Below, in pieces: positions 16,729 through 25,803 of a DNA stretch of 64,000 nucleotides (its first letter is position 1; each line of letters starts with the position of its first letter). The DNA comes from Eudoraea adriatica DSM 19308 (GTDB lineage: Bacteria; Bacteroidota; Bacteroidia; Flavobacteriales; Flavobacteriaceae): assembly GCF_000382125.1 (NCBI RefSeq), contig NZ_KB907547.1, positions 62,001 through 126,000 on the forward strand. Reading direction: 5' to 3'. Both the position numbers and the translations under genes were made by a program. The notes below the pieces were generated by a model. That model worked only from the letters and a program-made list of their open reading frames with translations, did not search any database and had not been told where the DNA came from.

Positions 16729-17718
16729 ATGAATTCAATGAACTTGTATACCGATGCCCTAATCCAAATGCTCGCAGCGAAAGCGGATGAAGATGTTCAA
16801 ATGTCAGAAGTATTTTTAGTCGCCTGCGGAGGTTCTCTGGTAGACCTCTACCCTGCTAAATTCTTCCTGGCCAGTGAAAGCTGTCAGTTACGCTCTGAAC
16901 TCTATACGGCCAACGAATTTGTTCATGCCGTGCCAAAGGTGCTTGGCGAACGATCTGTTGTCATCCTTTGCTCCCATAGCGGGGATACACCGGAGGCTGT
17001 TGAAGCGTCGAAAGTGGCAAAGGCAGCCGGCGCTCTCACTGTTACAATGACCCACAATAAATCATCGAAGATTGCTAATTATACCGATCACAATATTGTA
17101 TACGAGTGGGGAGATGAATCCAGTGTTAAAAATAATCCGATGGCAATTACCCTGGCACTTTGTCTCGAAATAGTACAGCAAACAGAAGGGTATGCCAATT
17201 ACAACGAATTCCAGGAGGCGCTTCTAAAGATAGACGATGTTATAAGAAAAGCACGTAGCAAAGCAGGCGATCGGGCAAAGTCCTTTGCAGAGACTTATCA
17301 GAATGAGAAATTGTTCTATATTTTGTCGAGTGGGGCAAGCTACGGACACGCCTATGGTTTTGCCATCTGTTCGCTTATGGAAATGCAAAGGCTGCACGCG
17401 AGCTCGATTCACTCCGGTGAGTTTTTTCATGGTCCTTTCGAAGTTACAGACAAAAAAACCAATTTCATTGTCTTGGTCAATGAAGGTCGCACCAGGCCAC
17501 TGGATCTGAGGGTGATCACTTTCCTTAAAACTTATGCCAGGAATTATGTAGTATTAGACGCCAAAGAGCTGGGTATTGGCATACTTCCCGAATCCGTTGT
17601 CGAATTTTTCAATCCAATCCTGTTCTACAGTGTACTTTGTGATTACCGGGAAGCTTTAGCCAAAATTCGTAATCATCCACTTGAAACGCGGCGTTATATG
17701 GGTAAAGTTGAATATTAA
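16729..17718 (+). CDS. SIS-domain protein similar to fructoselysine 6-phosphate deglycase FrlB
   Basis: A 329-residue cytoplasmic protein with two SIS domains. FLVACGGSLVDLYPAKFFL, CSHSGDTPEAVEASKVA and the second-domain SIHSGEFFHGPFE match FrlB (IESGEFRHGPLE in E. coli), and the C-terminus ETRRYMGKVEY parallels FrlB's ERRYYGGLVEY. FrlB-type enzymes split Amadori compounds phosphorylated on the sugar into glucose 6-phosphate and an amino acid or amine. The next gene is an FrlD-like kinase overlapping by one base, giving the expected kinase/deglycase couple. By eye, the pair is richer in G+C than its neighbours. The exact amino-acid partner is unknown. Confidence 0.75.
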   Translation: MNSMNLYTDALIQMLAAKADEDVQMSEVFLVACGGSLVDLYPAKFFLASESCQLRSELYTANEFVHAVPKVLGERSVVILCSHSGDTPEAVEASKVAKAAGALTVTMTHNKSSKIANYTDHNIVYEWGDESSVKNNPMAITLALCLEIVQQTEGYANYNEFQEALLKIDDVIRKARSKAGDRAKSFAETYQNEKLFYILSSGASYGHAYGFAICSLMEMQRLHASSIHSGEFFHGPFEVTDKKTNFIVLVNEGRTRPLDLRVITFLKTYARNYVVLDAKELGIGILPESVVEFFNPILFYSVLCDYREALAKIRNHPLETRRYMGKVEY

Positions 17719-18581
17719 TGAAGATAATGGGGGATGGAACATTGAAAGTTATAGGTATCGGAGACAATGTAGTGGACAATTACATTGACATTCGTACCAT
17801 GTTTCCGGGGGGCAATGCCCTCAACTTTTCGGTATATGCGTCAATGCTGGGCTGTGACTCTGCATATATTGGTGTTTTTGGAAGCGATGACGGCGCTAAG
17901 CATGTGCAGCAAACACTCGCCGACATAGGCGTAGACACCTCCCATTGCCGCATTGCTGACGGACCAAACGGACAGGCCATTTTGAAAATCGAAGACGGGG
18001 AGAGAGTTTTTATTTCATCAAATGAAGGTGGAATCAGCAAATCTGTGCCAATGGAATTCATATTTGATGATCTCGATTACCTGCAATCGTTTTCAATTGT
18101 GCATACGGGCACATATAGCCATATTGACCTCTATCTAAGCAAAATGAAACAACTTAATCCCCTGATCAGCTACGACTTTTCGGATGACTTCGAAAGGGAC
18201 TATGCGTTATCGCTATGCCAGTATATCGACATTGGGTTTTTTTCCTGTAGCGAATGGGTCGAAAAAGCAGCAATAGAACTTCTTGAAGAAGCCGTGAATG
18301 GGGGCTGTACCATGGCCGTGGCCACTCGTGGGCCCCGGGAAGCAATTTTGTTCGATGGAAGATCCTGGTTTAGACAGACACCCCTGGCCGTGACACCAAC
18401 AGACACGCTCGGAGCAGGAGATGCGTTCATTAGCGGATTCCTGATTTCCTATTTCAAAGGTAAAACCAATGGCAGTGATTCAGCAGACTCTTTGATTGAA
18501 AATGCCCTCAGCGAAGCTGCTGCATTCGCTGCAAAGATTTGCCAGGTGCAAGGTGCTTTTGGACACGGTTTATCCTATTGA
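17718..18581 (+). CDS. PfkB-family sugar kinase similar to fructoselysine 6-kinase FrlD
   Basis: A 287-residue ribokinase-fold enzyme whose ATG overlaps the stop of the FrlB-like gene (TAATG), implying translational coupling. Seen: IGIGDNVVDNYID, FPGGNALNFSVYAS (substrate site, as SGGNAVNVAVY in FrlD), GPREAILFDG, and the catalytic anion hole and Asp in TDTLGAGDAFISGF. It ends in QVQGAFGHG, similar to the FrlD tail. It would phosphorylate C6 of a fructosamine before cleavage by the partner deglycase. Alternative sugar substrates cannot be excluded. Confidence 0.75.
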   Translation: MKIMGDGTLKVIGIGDNVVDNYIDIRTMFPGGNALNFSVYASMLGCDSAYIGVFGSDDGAKHVQQTLADIGVDTSHCRIADGPNGQAILKIEDGERVFISSNEGGISKSVPMEFIFDDLDYLQSFSIVHTGTYSHIDLYLSKMKQLNPLISYDFSDDFERDYALSLCQYIDIGFFSCSEWVEKAAIELLEEAVNGGCTMAVATRGPREAILFDGRSWFRQTPLAVTPTDTLGAGDAFISGFLISYFKGKTNGSDSADSLIENALSEAAAFAAKICQVQGAFGHGLSY

Positions 18582-18642
18582 ACAGGTCATTCTCAAAAAA
18601 TAAGATAGTTCAGCGAGCGTAACTCTAAAGAATTTAATCAAC

Positions 18643-18650
18643 TATATTTG
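18643..18650 (+). promoter_or_regulatory. Bacteroidetes-type -7 element (TATATTTG)
   Basis: TATATTTG matches TAnnTTTG exactly, 23 bases before the ATG of the S10 peptidase gene. It separates that gene from the FrlB/FrlD-like operon. Confidence 0.45.
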
Positions 18651-18673
18651 AAAAAACTATAATACCAGCTGTA

Positions 18674-20173
18674 ATGAAATTAAATATCCTTTCCATAATT
18701 CTGCTGTTTTCAATTTCCGTTTCTGCCCAGGAAAAGAAAGAGACTACAAAACCAGTACCGGAAGCAAAATCGTTTGTGACCAATCATCAAATAACTAACG
18801 GAGGTAAAATAATCAGATATAAGGCTGTTGCCTCAGAGACCTATTTAAAAAATGATTCCTTAGAACCAGTAGCTTCCATATGGTCTGTAGCCTATATTCA
18901 GGAAGGAGTAAGCGATCCTGCCAAACGACCTGTTACTTTTGTTTTTAACGGGGGTCCCGGATCGGCATCGGTGTGGTTGCATATGGGAATGCTAGGTCCC
19001 AAATTGGTAAAAGTACAGTCAGATGCAAAAAAAGATGATGGAGCCGCACCCTATAATTTAATGGATAATAAAAATGGATTATTTGATTTGACAGACCTTG
19101 TTTTTATAGATCCGGTAGGTACCGGTTACAGCCAGGTCATTGGCAAGGGTAAAGTCAAAGACTATTGGGGTTTAAATGAAGATGCTAATTCTATCGCCAA
19201 ATTTATAAGACAATGGGTAACAAAAAATAATCGCTGGTTTTCACCTAAATATATTGCCGGTGAAAGTTTTGGGACGGTAAGGGCTGCTGCTGTAGCCAAT
19301 GCCCTGGAAGAAGGGGGTCAGAACATGTCATTAAATGGTTTAATCCTTATTTCCCAAGCCCTGGATTATGCGGGCTCAACATCTGTTCACGACAATATAA
19401 CCTCTTATCTGACGTACTTGCCCAGTATGGCTGCAACCGCCTGGTACCATAAAAAAGCAGGGCAAGGAAAATCGCTTGAATCATTTATTGATGAATGCAG
19501 AAACTACACCTATGATTCATATGCGCCTGCGCTATACAAAGGTTCATTGCTTAGTGAAGCCGAACAAAACAAAGTTGCAGAAAGACTAAGCTATTTTACC
19601 GGGCTCGACAAGGGGTATATACTAAAGTCTGATCTAAGAATATTAATGCCCCGATTTCAAAAAGAATTACTTGCAGACAGGGGTCTGGCCATTGGCCGGT
19701 TAGATGGCCGTTTTATGGGTGAGGAAGTAGATGCCTTAACTGATGGGCCACATTTGGGAGACCCGGCAAGTTACCAGATTAGCGGGGCTTATACCGCTTC
19801 ACTAAATCATTATTTGTCCTCCGATCTAAACGTAAGTATGGATCGACCTTATATTACTTCCAATGATAAGGTCTACAAAAATTGGAAATGGAGACCTATT
19901 CCGGAAGGAGAACAATGGGAGCCTTCCTTTGTCAATGTTACCCGAAAACTGGCAGAGACGATGCGGCGGAATACGGAAATGAGAGTGATGGTTGCTAGTG
20001 GTTATTATGATTTGATTTGTCCGTTTTTTGATGCTGAGTATACCTATTCGCGCAATGGGATAGACAGAGAAAAGATAGAAATGACCTATTATGAAGCAGG
20101 ACACATGATGTACACGCACGAACCTGATTTCTTAAAATTATCGAATGACATTCGGGAATTTTTATCTGATTAA
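18674..20173 (+). CDS. Exported S10-family serine carboxypeptidase-like peptidase
   Basis: A 499-residue periplasmic protein; signal peptide MKLNILSIILLFSISVSAQ. Alpha/beta-hydrolase fold with the oxyanion-hole segment FNGGPGSASVWLHMG, nucleophile Ser198 in AGESFGTVRA, Asp446 in GYYDLICP and His477 in YEAGHMMYTH, so the triad is complete. The family removes C-terminal amino acids from peptides, though the bacterial branch is poorly studied. It has its own promoter-like element and is followed by a nucleoside-hydrolase-like gene 72 bases away. Confidence 0.88.
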   Translation: MKLNILSIILLFSISVSAQEKKETTKPVPEAKSFVTNHQITNGGKIIRYKAVASETYLKNDSLEPVASIWSVAYIQEGVSDPAKRPVTFVFNGGPGSASVWLHMGMLGPKLVKVQSDAKKDDGAAPYNLMDNKNGLFDLTDLVFIDPVGTGYSQVIGKGKVKDYWGLNEDANSIAKFIRQWVTKNNRWFSPKYIAGESFGTVRAAAVANALEEGGQNMSLNGLILISQALDYAGSTSVHDNITSYLTYLPSMAATAWYHKKAGQGKSLESFIDECRNYTYDSYAPALYKGSLLSEAEQNKVAERLSYFTGLDKGYILKSDLRILMPRFQKELLADRGLAIGRLDGRFMGEEVDALTDGPHLGDPASYQISGAYTASLNHYLSSDLNVSMDRPYITSNDKVYKNWKWRPIPEGEQWEPSFVNVTRKLAETMRRNTEMRVMVASGYYDLICPFFDAEYTYSRNGIDREKIEMTYYEAGHMMYTHEPDFLKLSNDIREFLSD

Positions 20174-20245
20174 AATCACAATAAGAGCATCTCATAAAGA
20201 AACAATAGGTTTTCAGGGAACTAAACCATTTAAAACACAAAAGAA

Positions 20246-21091
20246 ATGAAGTTTAAAACATTACTATTTTTTGCACTGGTCATAATTCTAACACCTCTAA
20301 AAAGCTATAGCATAACATTAAGTTCTTTAGAAGCAGGAAACTTCAACATAGAAAAAGACCTGCTTTTAGTTAATTACGATTGCAAAACCGATGTGGATGA
20401 TCTACATTCCGTAGCTGCCTTTATTACACTTATGTCCGATCCCGCTTTTAAGAAAGTTAACTATCATGCAGTTGCAGGTACCTATGGCATTCAGGAAGGG
20501 CTGTATGTGCCACCCAATGATCTATTCAGGCTGGCATTTGGGGAAAACTGGACAGACGCACATGAAAATTTAGAAAGTGCTGTGGCTCGGGTTAAAGTAC
20601 TGGCTAAAAAAACCCTTGCAAGCCAGGGCGATATCTGGATAGCAGACGCTGGTCAATCCGATTTTACCGCTGCACTTGTAAAAGAGCTTCAGGCAGATCT
20701 GCCAGAATTAAACATTTCGCAACGTATTCATGTGGTTCAGCATAGCGATTGGAATGAAGAAGTTACCGCACCCGAAAACCTGGAATTCGTAAAGAAAAAT
20801 ACTACCTATCATAAAATCCCTGATGGTAATGCCGTTGGAAACGGAACCCCGGGATTTCGCACCCCGGATTATACAAACTGGAAAGATAAAATTACAGACC
20901 CAAAGCTGGTTGCAATATGGCAGCTTGCTATTAACCTAGGAAATAAATACAATGGTAAAGATGGTCGCTACAACAATGAAGCGATTGCGGCTGGAGGATT
21001 GGATTTCTCAGACCTTTCCGAAGTGTGCTGGATCCTGGGATTAGGGGATATTAAGGATACCGCACATTTTTTTACTCTTTATTCCAATTAG
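20246..21091 (+). CDS. Exported nucleoside-hydrolase-like protein
   Basis: A 281-residue protein with a signal peptide (cleavage near SYSITLS). The mature part starts LLLVNYDCKTDVDDLHSVAAF, which has the Asp-rich calcium-site motif DxxxDxDD of the inosine-uridine nucleoside hydrolase fold. Other fold-compatible segments are DIWIADAGQSDFTAALV and HVVQHSDWNEE. It is more similar in style to DUF1593/cellulose-related relatives than to classical nucleoside hydrolases, and the substrate (nucleoside or other N- or O-glycoside) cannot be told. Located in the periplasm. Confidence 0.7.
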   Translation: MKFKTLLFFALVIILTPLKSYSITLSSLEAGNFNIEKDLLLVNYDCKTDVDDLHSVAAFITLMSDPAFKKVNYHAVAGTYGIQEGLYVPPNDLFRLAFGENWTDAHENLESAVARVKVLAKKTLASQGDIWIADAGQSDFTAALVKELQADLPELNISQRIHVVQHSDWNEEVTAPENLEFVKKNTTYHKIPDGNAVGNGTPGFRTPDYTNWKDKITDPKLVAIWQLAINLGNKYNGKDGRYNNEAIAAGGLDFSDLSEVCWILGLGDIKDTAHFFTLYSN

Positions 21092-21106
21092 GAAAGCACA
21101 ATAAAC

Positions 21107-21419
21107 ATGTGGAAAGAAAACTTAGAACTATATGATTAATTAGGCGCTAGCTGTGAAAGCTTTAATAGAAAAGGCAAAACCATGCCCTATACATCGGCTA
21201 ATGGTTATATGTTTTCCTTCTTCAACAAAGCCGATGAAATAGGAATAATGTTTTTGAAAAAAGTACTTGGAGAAAAATAATACGACCATTTACAAATCCT
21301 ACAATGCTGTAATGAACGGTTATATTTTGATTTCGGAGGAAAGACTTGAGGACCTTAATAATGTTGCCAATCTATTGGATGGAAGCTATTAGTACGTCAT
21401 GGGCCTTGAACCAAAATAA
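21107..21419 (+). pseudogene. TfoX-like small protein, broken
   Basis: From ATG 21107 the reading MWKENLELYD meets TAA at 21137-21139, continues in frame as ASCESFNRKGKTMPYTSANGY and MFSFFNKADEIGIMF, then breaks near 21280. The family sequence resumes in another frame as YNAVMNGYILISEERLEDL, followed by a TAG, and ends YVMGLEPK. Intact relatives are about 110-residue TfoX N-terminal-domain-like proteins of flavobacteria. Two nonsense codons and a frameshift make it a pseudogene. It lies convergent to the GH3 gene. Family naming is from memory. Confidence 0.6.
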
Positions 21420-21438
21420 ATACTGCCGTGAAAAAGAG

Positions 21439-23847
21439 CTAAATTTCTATTTCCTGCAATACCCTGATATCCCGTGAGGAAGTGCCTGACTGAATAGTGT
21501 AGCTGCCTTTTTCCAGGGCCCAATCAGATTTATCTTCATCCCAATAGCGCAAATCTGTAATAGGAATACTAAGTGCCAGGTCTGCTGACTCACCTGGTTC
21601 CAGGTTTTGGGTTTTAACAAAAGTCTTCAGTTCCTGAATTGGACGATCTATTAAAGTGCCGGGCTTTGAAACATAGAGCTGTATAACTTCCTTTCCTATC
21701 TTATCGCCTGTATTTTTAACCTTGAGTTGTACATGGATGCTATCGTTTTCAACAGCAACAGCCATATCACTAAATTCAAAATTAGTATAGGAAAGCCCGA
21801 ATCCGAATGGATAGGACACCTTTAAATTAGCTTTATCAAAATGCCGGTACCCAACATAAATGCCTTCCTCGTAGATAGTAAAATCCCTGTTTTTAACCCT
21901 ATCCTCTTCATCTACCTCATCTGCGAATAACATATCAGTTATTTTCAAAGGTTCCCCATCCTGAGGAAAGTTGGCATTTGAAGCATGGTCATCCAAATTT
22001 ATCGGGAAAGTCATTGGAAGCTTTCCGCTGGGGTTTATCCTGCCACTTAGGACATCAGCTGCTGCGTTTCCACCTTCCTGACCACCCTGCCATGCAAGCA
22101 AAATGGCATCTGGTTGTTCTTTCCAGGAATTCGTCTCTATTACGCCTCCGATATTCAGTACTACTACTACTTTTTTACCTGCCTCATGAAAGGCCAGACA
22201 AGTTCTTGTAATCATATCTTGCTCCTGTTGCGATAAAAGGAAGTCGTCCTTTTCAACGCGGTCTCCCCCTTCTCCGGCATTCCTGCCAATTGTAATAATA
22301 GCCAAATCTGTTTCTGCAGCTATTTGATCTAATTGCTCTGAAGTATATATAATTTGAGGTGGGATATAGGGGGTAAACATGGCTTTAATCCCCTCTGGCC
22401 GCACAAATTCTTTGGAATTGGCCTCTCTGTGGTTTTCAAAAAGACTGCTGGCTGTGGCATTGATTTCGTAACCTGCATTATTCAGGCCCTCTTCCAGTGA
22501 TACAATATACGCTTCATTGACATCTCCGGAACCCGTTCCTCCGGTTATGAAATCGTAGGAGGTGACTCCTAAAAGAGCGACATTTTTTGATTTCTGAATG
22601 GGAAGGGTGTTCTCATTTTTTAAAAGAACCATCCCTTCAGAGGCCGACAAGCGTGCAATTTCAGCATGTGCCGTTAAATCCGGGTTATTCCCGTATTGAT
22701 AATTCTGCATTTTTCTTGATTCAAAAACCAACTTAAGGATTCGTTTAACGGAAGTATCAATATCCTCAATGGTTAAATTACCATTCTCATGAGCCTCTAG
22801 CAGGGCTTTCCATTGTTTCCTGGTTCCGGGCTCCAACAAATCATTGCCGGCACCTACCATAGCAGCTGCATCATTCCCACCAAACCAATCAGACATGACC
22901 AATCCTTCAAACCCCCAGTCATCCCTCAAAACACCGGTCAAAAGATCCCTGCTTTCTGATGTATATGTGCCGTTGACTTTATTATAAGAAGACATGATCG
23001 TCCAGGGTTGCGATTGCTTTACGATGATTTCGAAGCCTTTGAGGTAAATTTCCCGCATCGCTCTGTCTGAAACAATCACGTCATTGAAATTGCGGTTGGT
23101 CTCCTGATTGTTCGCTACAAAATGCTTAACAGATGTGCCTATGCCATTGGATTCTATGCCATTGACCATGGCTGCTCCAATATAGCCTGTGAGAAGAGGA
23201 TCTTCTGAATAATATTCAAAATTTCTACCACAGAAAGGATGTCGCATTATATTGGCTCCCGGTCCAAGGATTACATCAATTCCGTATTCAAGAGCTTCCT
23301 GCCCCATTGCATTACCTACCTGGTGTATTAATTCCGTATTCCATGTAGAAGCCAGCAATGTACCAATGGGAAAAGCAGTGCAAAAATATGTTTTGTCTTC
23401 TCCTTTACGACGGGGTTCTATTCGCAATCCTGCAGGTCCGTCAGACAAATAAATGGTTGGCAATCCTAATCGTGGAGTTGGAACGATGGTGCCCACAGCC
23501 CCGGCAATTCCCTCACCAGGCTCAACCCTGCCCATCGCCGATGCGAGCCCCGAACCTTTGAGTAAATGTATTTTTTCCTCCAGTGTCATCAGAGAAAGGA
23601 CATCTGTAACTCTTTCTTCAATGGTTCTGCGTTCATCTTCATAAATATCAAGTTTCCCGTTGCCATTTCTATCCAAAAACCGGTATCCATCAATGGTCAT
23701 TTCATTGATCTCAGTTTTTTCAGCATACTCTTTTTCGAAATTGAGGAAAGATGAATTTACCCAAATCCAACCTCCTAATGCCAACAGAAGAATTAGAACT
23801 AGTAGTGATGTAAAAGTGATTAGGGTGATTTTAACTGGTTTTTTCAT
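21439..23847 (-). CDS. Glycoside hydrolase family 3 enzyme, membrane anchored, with EF-hand-like loop
   Basis: An 802-residue beta-glucosidase/beta-glycosidase of the BglX type. An uncleaved-looking N-terminal helix (about 6-30) anchors it to face the periplasm. A perfect 12-residue EF-hand loop pattern follows (DRNGNGKLDIYE, residues 59-70). The GH3 N-domain contains GTSVKHFVANNQE and the nucleophile Asp320 in VMSDWFGG. The C-domain contains GVTSYDFITGGTGSGDVNE and IITIGRNAGEGGDR, and the FnIII-like tail begins around YPFGFGLSYT. It removes terminal sugars from oligosaccharides; linkage specificity is not readable. It is transcribed alone, convergent with the TfoX-like remnant and divergent from the NTF2-like gene. 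Confidence 0.9.
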   Translation of the reverse strand: MKKPVKITLITFTSLLVLILLLALGGWIWVNSSFLNFEKEYAEKTEINEMTIDGYRFLDRNGNGKLDIYEDERRTIEERVTDVLSLMTLEEKIHLLKGSGLASAMGRVEPGEGIAGAVGTIVPTPRLGLPTIYLSDGPAGLRIEPRRKGEDKTYFCTAFPIGTLLASTWNTELIHQVGNAMGQEALEYGIDVILGPGANIMRHPFCGRNFEYYSEDPLLTGYIGAAMVNGIESNGIGTSVKHFVANNQETNRNFNDVIVSDRAMREIYLKGFEIIVKQSQPWTIMSSYNKVNGTYTSESRDLLTGVLRDDWGFEGLVMSDWFGGNDAAAMVGAGNDLLEPGTRKQWKALLEAHENGNLTIEDIDTSVKRILKLVFESRKMQNYQYGNNPDLTAHAEIARLSASEGMVLLKNENTLPIQKSKNVALLGVTSYDFITGGTGSGDVNEAYIVSLEEGLNNAGYEINATASSLFENHREANSKEFVRPEGIKAMFTPYIPPQIIYTSEQLDQIAAETDLAIITIGRNAGEGGDRVEKDDFLLSQQEQDMITRTCLAFHEAGKKVVVVLNIGGVIETNSWKEQPDAILLAWQGGQEGGNAAADVLSGRINPSGKLPMTFPINLDDHASNANFPQDGEPLKITDMLFADEVDEEDRVKNRDFTIYEEGIYVGYRHFDKANLKVSYPFGFGLSYTNFEFSDMAVAVENDSIHVQLKVKNTGDKIGKEVIQLYVSKPGTLIDRPIQELKTFVKTQNLEPGESADLALSIPITDLRYWDEDKSDWALEKGSYTIQSGTSSRDIRVLQEIEI

Positions 23848-24058
23848 CTTCTCGCTTATATTTGTGTGAATTGGCGCTCTATAAATTTATAAAATTCGGA
23901 AGACAAACGACAGAAAGAATCCGGGATACCATATTGACTTAAACTGAATTCAGTGCTTATTTGAATTAAAAAACAACATACCCTGCATCACATATAGAGA
24001 ACCTGGGTTTCATTCGTTTAAAGTTGTCCGGAATACAACAATAAAAACCAGATATAAC

Positions 24059-24502
24059 ATGAAAAAACAAACACTGCGGTACCTTTTTATTCTCTTTTCA
24101 ATTTCTGCGATATTCGGACAAGCAACTGAACAGGAGAAAATAGATTTGATTAAAGCCCGGGTGCTGGTTGATAGCCTTGACAAACAATTCTCAAAACATT
24201 TTTTTGAGGGAGACTCCTTGGCATTGTACAATATGTATGCAAAAGGAGCTTACTTTGGCACATCAAAAGGAAAGGATATTCTCTCATCATGGGGCAGGCA
24301 GATACGTTATTCCATTGAGAATGATATGCCCAATTTGCTATTTGCAACAACTTCACTTACCACGGATAATGAATTTTTATTTGAAACAGGGAAATACCAA
24401 ATGAAGGATAGCAAAGGTAATTTAAAAGGAGAAGGTAAATATTTATTGGTTTGGAAACAGGAAGACGGGCAGTGGAAAATATATCGGGACATGGGATTGT
24501 GA
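24059..24502 (+). CDS. Exported NTF2-like (SnoaL/DUF4440) protein
   Basis: A 147-residue protein with a signal peptide ending around IFGQA. The mature part has the helix VDSLDKQFSKHFFEGDSLALYNMYAKGA, then FGTSKGKDIL, and ends in strands EFLFETGKYQMKD, GKYLLVWKQEDG and QWKIYRDM, the standard NTF2-like pattern for a small secreted barrel. No catalytic residues are evident. It is separated from the GH3 gene by a 211-base divergent intergenic region in which no clear promoter was identified. Confidence 0.75.
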   Translation: MKKQTLRYLFILFSISAIFGQATEQEKIDLIKARVLVDSLDKQFSKHFFEGDSLALYNMYAKGAYFGTSKGKDILSSWGRQIRYSIENDMPNLLFATTSLTTDNEFLFETGKYQMKDSKGNLKGEGKYLLVWKQEDGQWKIYRDMGL

Positions 24503-24637
24503 TACAATTGCCCTATACGGGCTAACATCTCGTATATGCAGCACATTCATTTTACATCAAACCTGACTTTAAAAATTTCTTAATTTTAAATAAATCAAAG
24601 ACTGGAAAATTAGGCGTAAATTCAAATTTTTATATTT

Positions 24638-25561
24638 ATGAAATATACTCATCTAAATTCTATATGCATTCTCTTCTTTTTTCCAATCTTCCTTTTGAGC
24701 TGCCAACCCAAACCCGGGAATTCTGATGCAACACAGGCCGCTGCACCTGAGACCACAGAACCAACCTGGACACAGGAAGAAGCTGAAATAAAAGCTGCTG
24801 TAGACAACTTATTGATTGCTGCCGGCAACTATGACCTTGAAGCCTTGGACAAGGTAGTTTTTGATAATACAAACCTTGGAATAAGTAGCTTAAAAGACGG
24901 GGATTGGTCTAGTTCTGTGATCACTATTTATGACTACTTCGAAAATGTCAAAAATCGTATTCCTTTGCCCTATTGCGAAATAATAAGTGACTACGACATC
25001 CTGGTAAGTGAAAGCCAAATGGCTTTTGTAAGAGGTGATGCTATCGTTCATCGATTTGGAATTCCACAAACCCGCGAGATTAACCATTTTACCCTCTTAA
25101 AGGAAAATGGAATTTGGAAATTTTTAAATATTTCCTTTACTGTAAATCCGATAGCCGAAGAAAAAAAGAAATTTGACTTGGAAATTTTTGCCAGAAGCTA
25201 TGCGCAGGCATGGTGTAGCAAAAGACCTGAATTTGTGGCCTCTTATTTTGCCAAAGATGGATCATTGCAGGTAAACAAGGGAGCAGCTGCCCGGGGCACT
25301 GCGGAAATAACCAAAGTTGCAAAAGGATTTATGGATGCTTTTCCTGATATGATTGTGACAATGGACAGTTTAGTACCCATAGCGGATAAGACCCGGTTTC
25401 ATTGGACGCTTACCGGAACAAATACGGGGCCTAACGGAACAGGGAATAAAGTGAAAATTAGTGGATTTGAAGAATGGATTTTAGACGAAAACCAATTCAT
25501 AAAAGAGTCTAAAGGCAATTTCGATGAGGAGGATTACAATAAACAATTAGAAGGGCTCTAA
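24638..25561 (+). CDS. Lipoprotein with two NTF2-like domains
   Basis: A 307-residue lipoprotein; signal peptide with lipobox LLSC near residue 22, then an Ala/Thr/Pro-rich spacer. Domain 1 (about 45-165) is SnoaL-like (AAVDNLLIAAGNYDLEALDK, MAFVRGDAIVH, WKFLNIS). Domain 2 (about 175-305) is a second NTF2-like unit related to SnoaL-type polyketide cyclases/ester cyclases (ARSYAQAWCSKRPEFVASYFAKDGS, FMDAFPDMIVTMDSL, FHWTLTGTNTGPNG). A tandem arrangement in one lipoprotein suggests duplication or fusion. Function unknown; outer-membrane or periplasmic. Confidence 0.75.
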   Translation: MKYTHLNSICILFFFPIFLLSCQPKPGNSDATQAAAPETTEPTWTQEEAEIKAAVDNLLIAAGNYDLEALDKVVFDNTNLGISSLKDGDWSSSVITIYDYFENVKNRIPLPYCEIISDYDILVSESQMAFVRGDAIVHRFGIPQTREINHFTLLKENGIWKFLNISFTVNPIAEEKKKFDLEIFARSYAQAWCSKRPEFVASYFAKDGSLQVNKGAAARGTAEITKVAKGFMDAFPDMIVTMDSLVPIADKTRFHWTLTGTNTGPNGTGNKVKISGFEEWILDENQFIKESKGNFDEEDYNKQLEGL

Positions 25562-25803
25562 ACTAACCTGCCATATCCAAGGCAAAAACATTTGGCCTAA
25601 CTCCTATATTTCATTTAAAAGTGAGCCAATATCTTTAAAGAATGAAACTTGTTGCGATTATTTATAAGATACTTCCCTGCTTATTTCCACAAAAGGATGC
25701 TCGTAATAGTTTTCTTAAAAAAGCGGTTGTAATAAGTTTATTTTGTAACAATTCTTTTAATAGAGCTACCAATTAGCATAAATAGCCAAAACTTTTGAAA
25801 ACA

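Noticed and set aside
23858-23865. TATATTTG on the plus strand just upstream of the GH3 start
   Set aside because: It points away from the GH3 gene and lies almost 200 bases before the next plus-strand gene; likely chance in AT-rich DNA.
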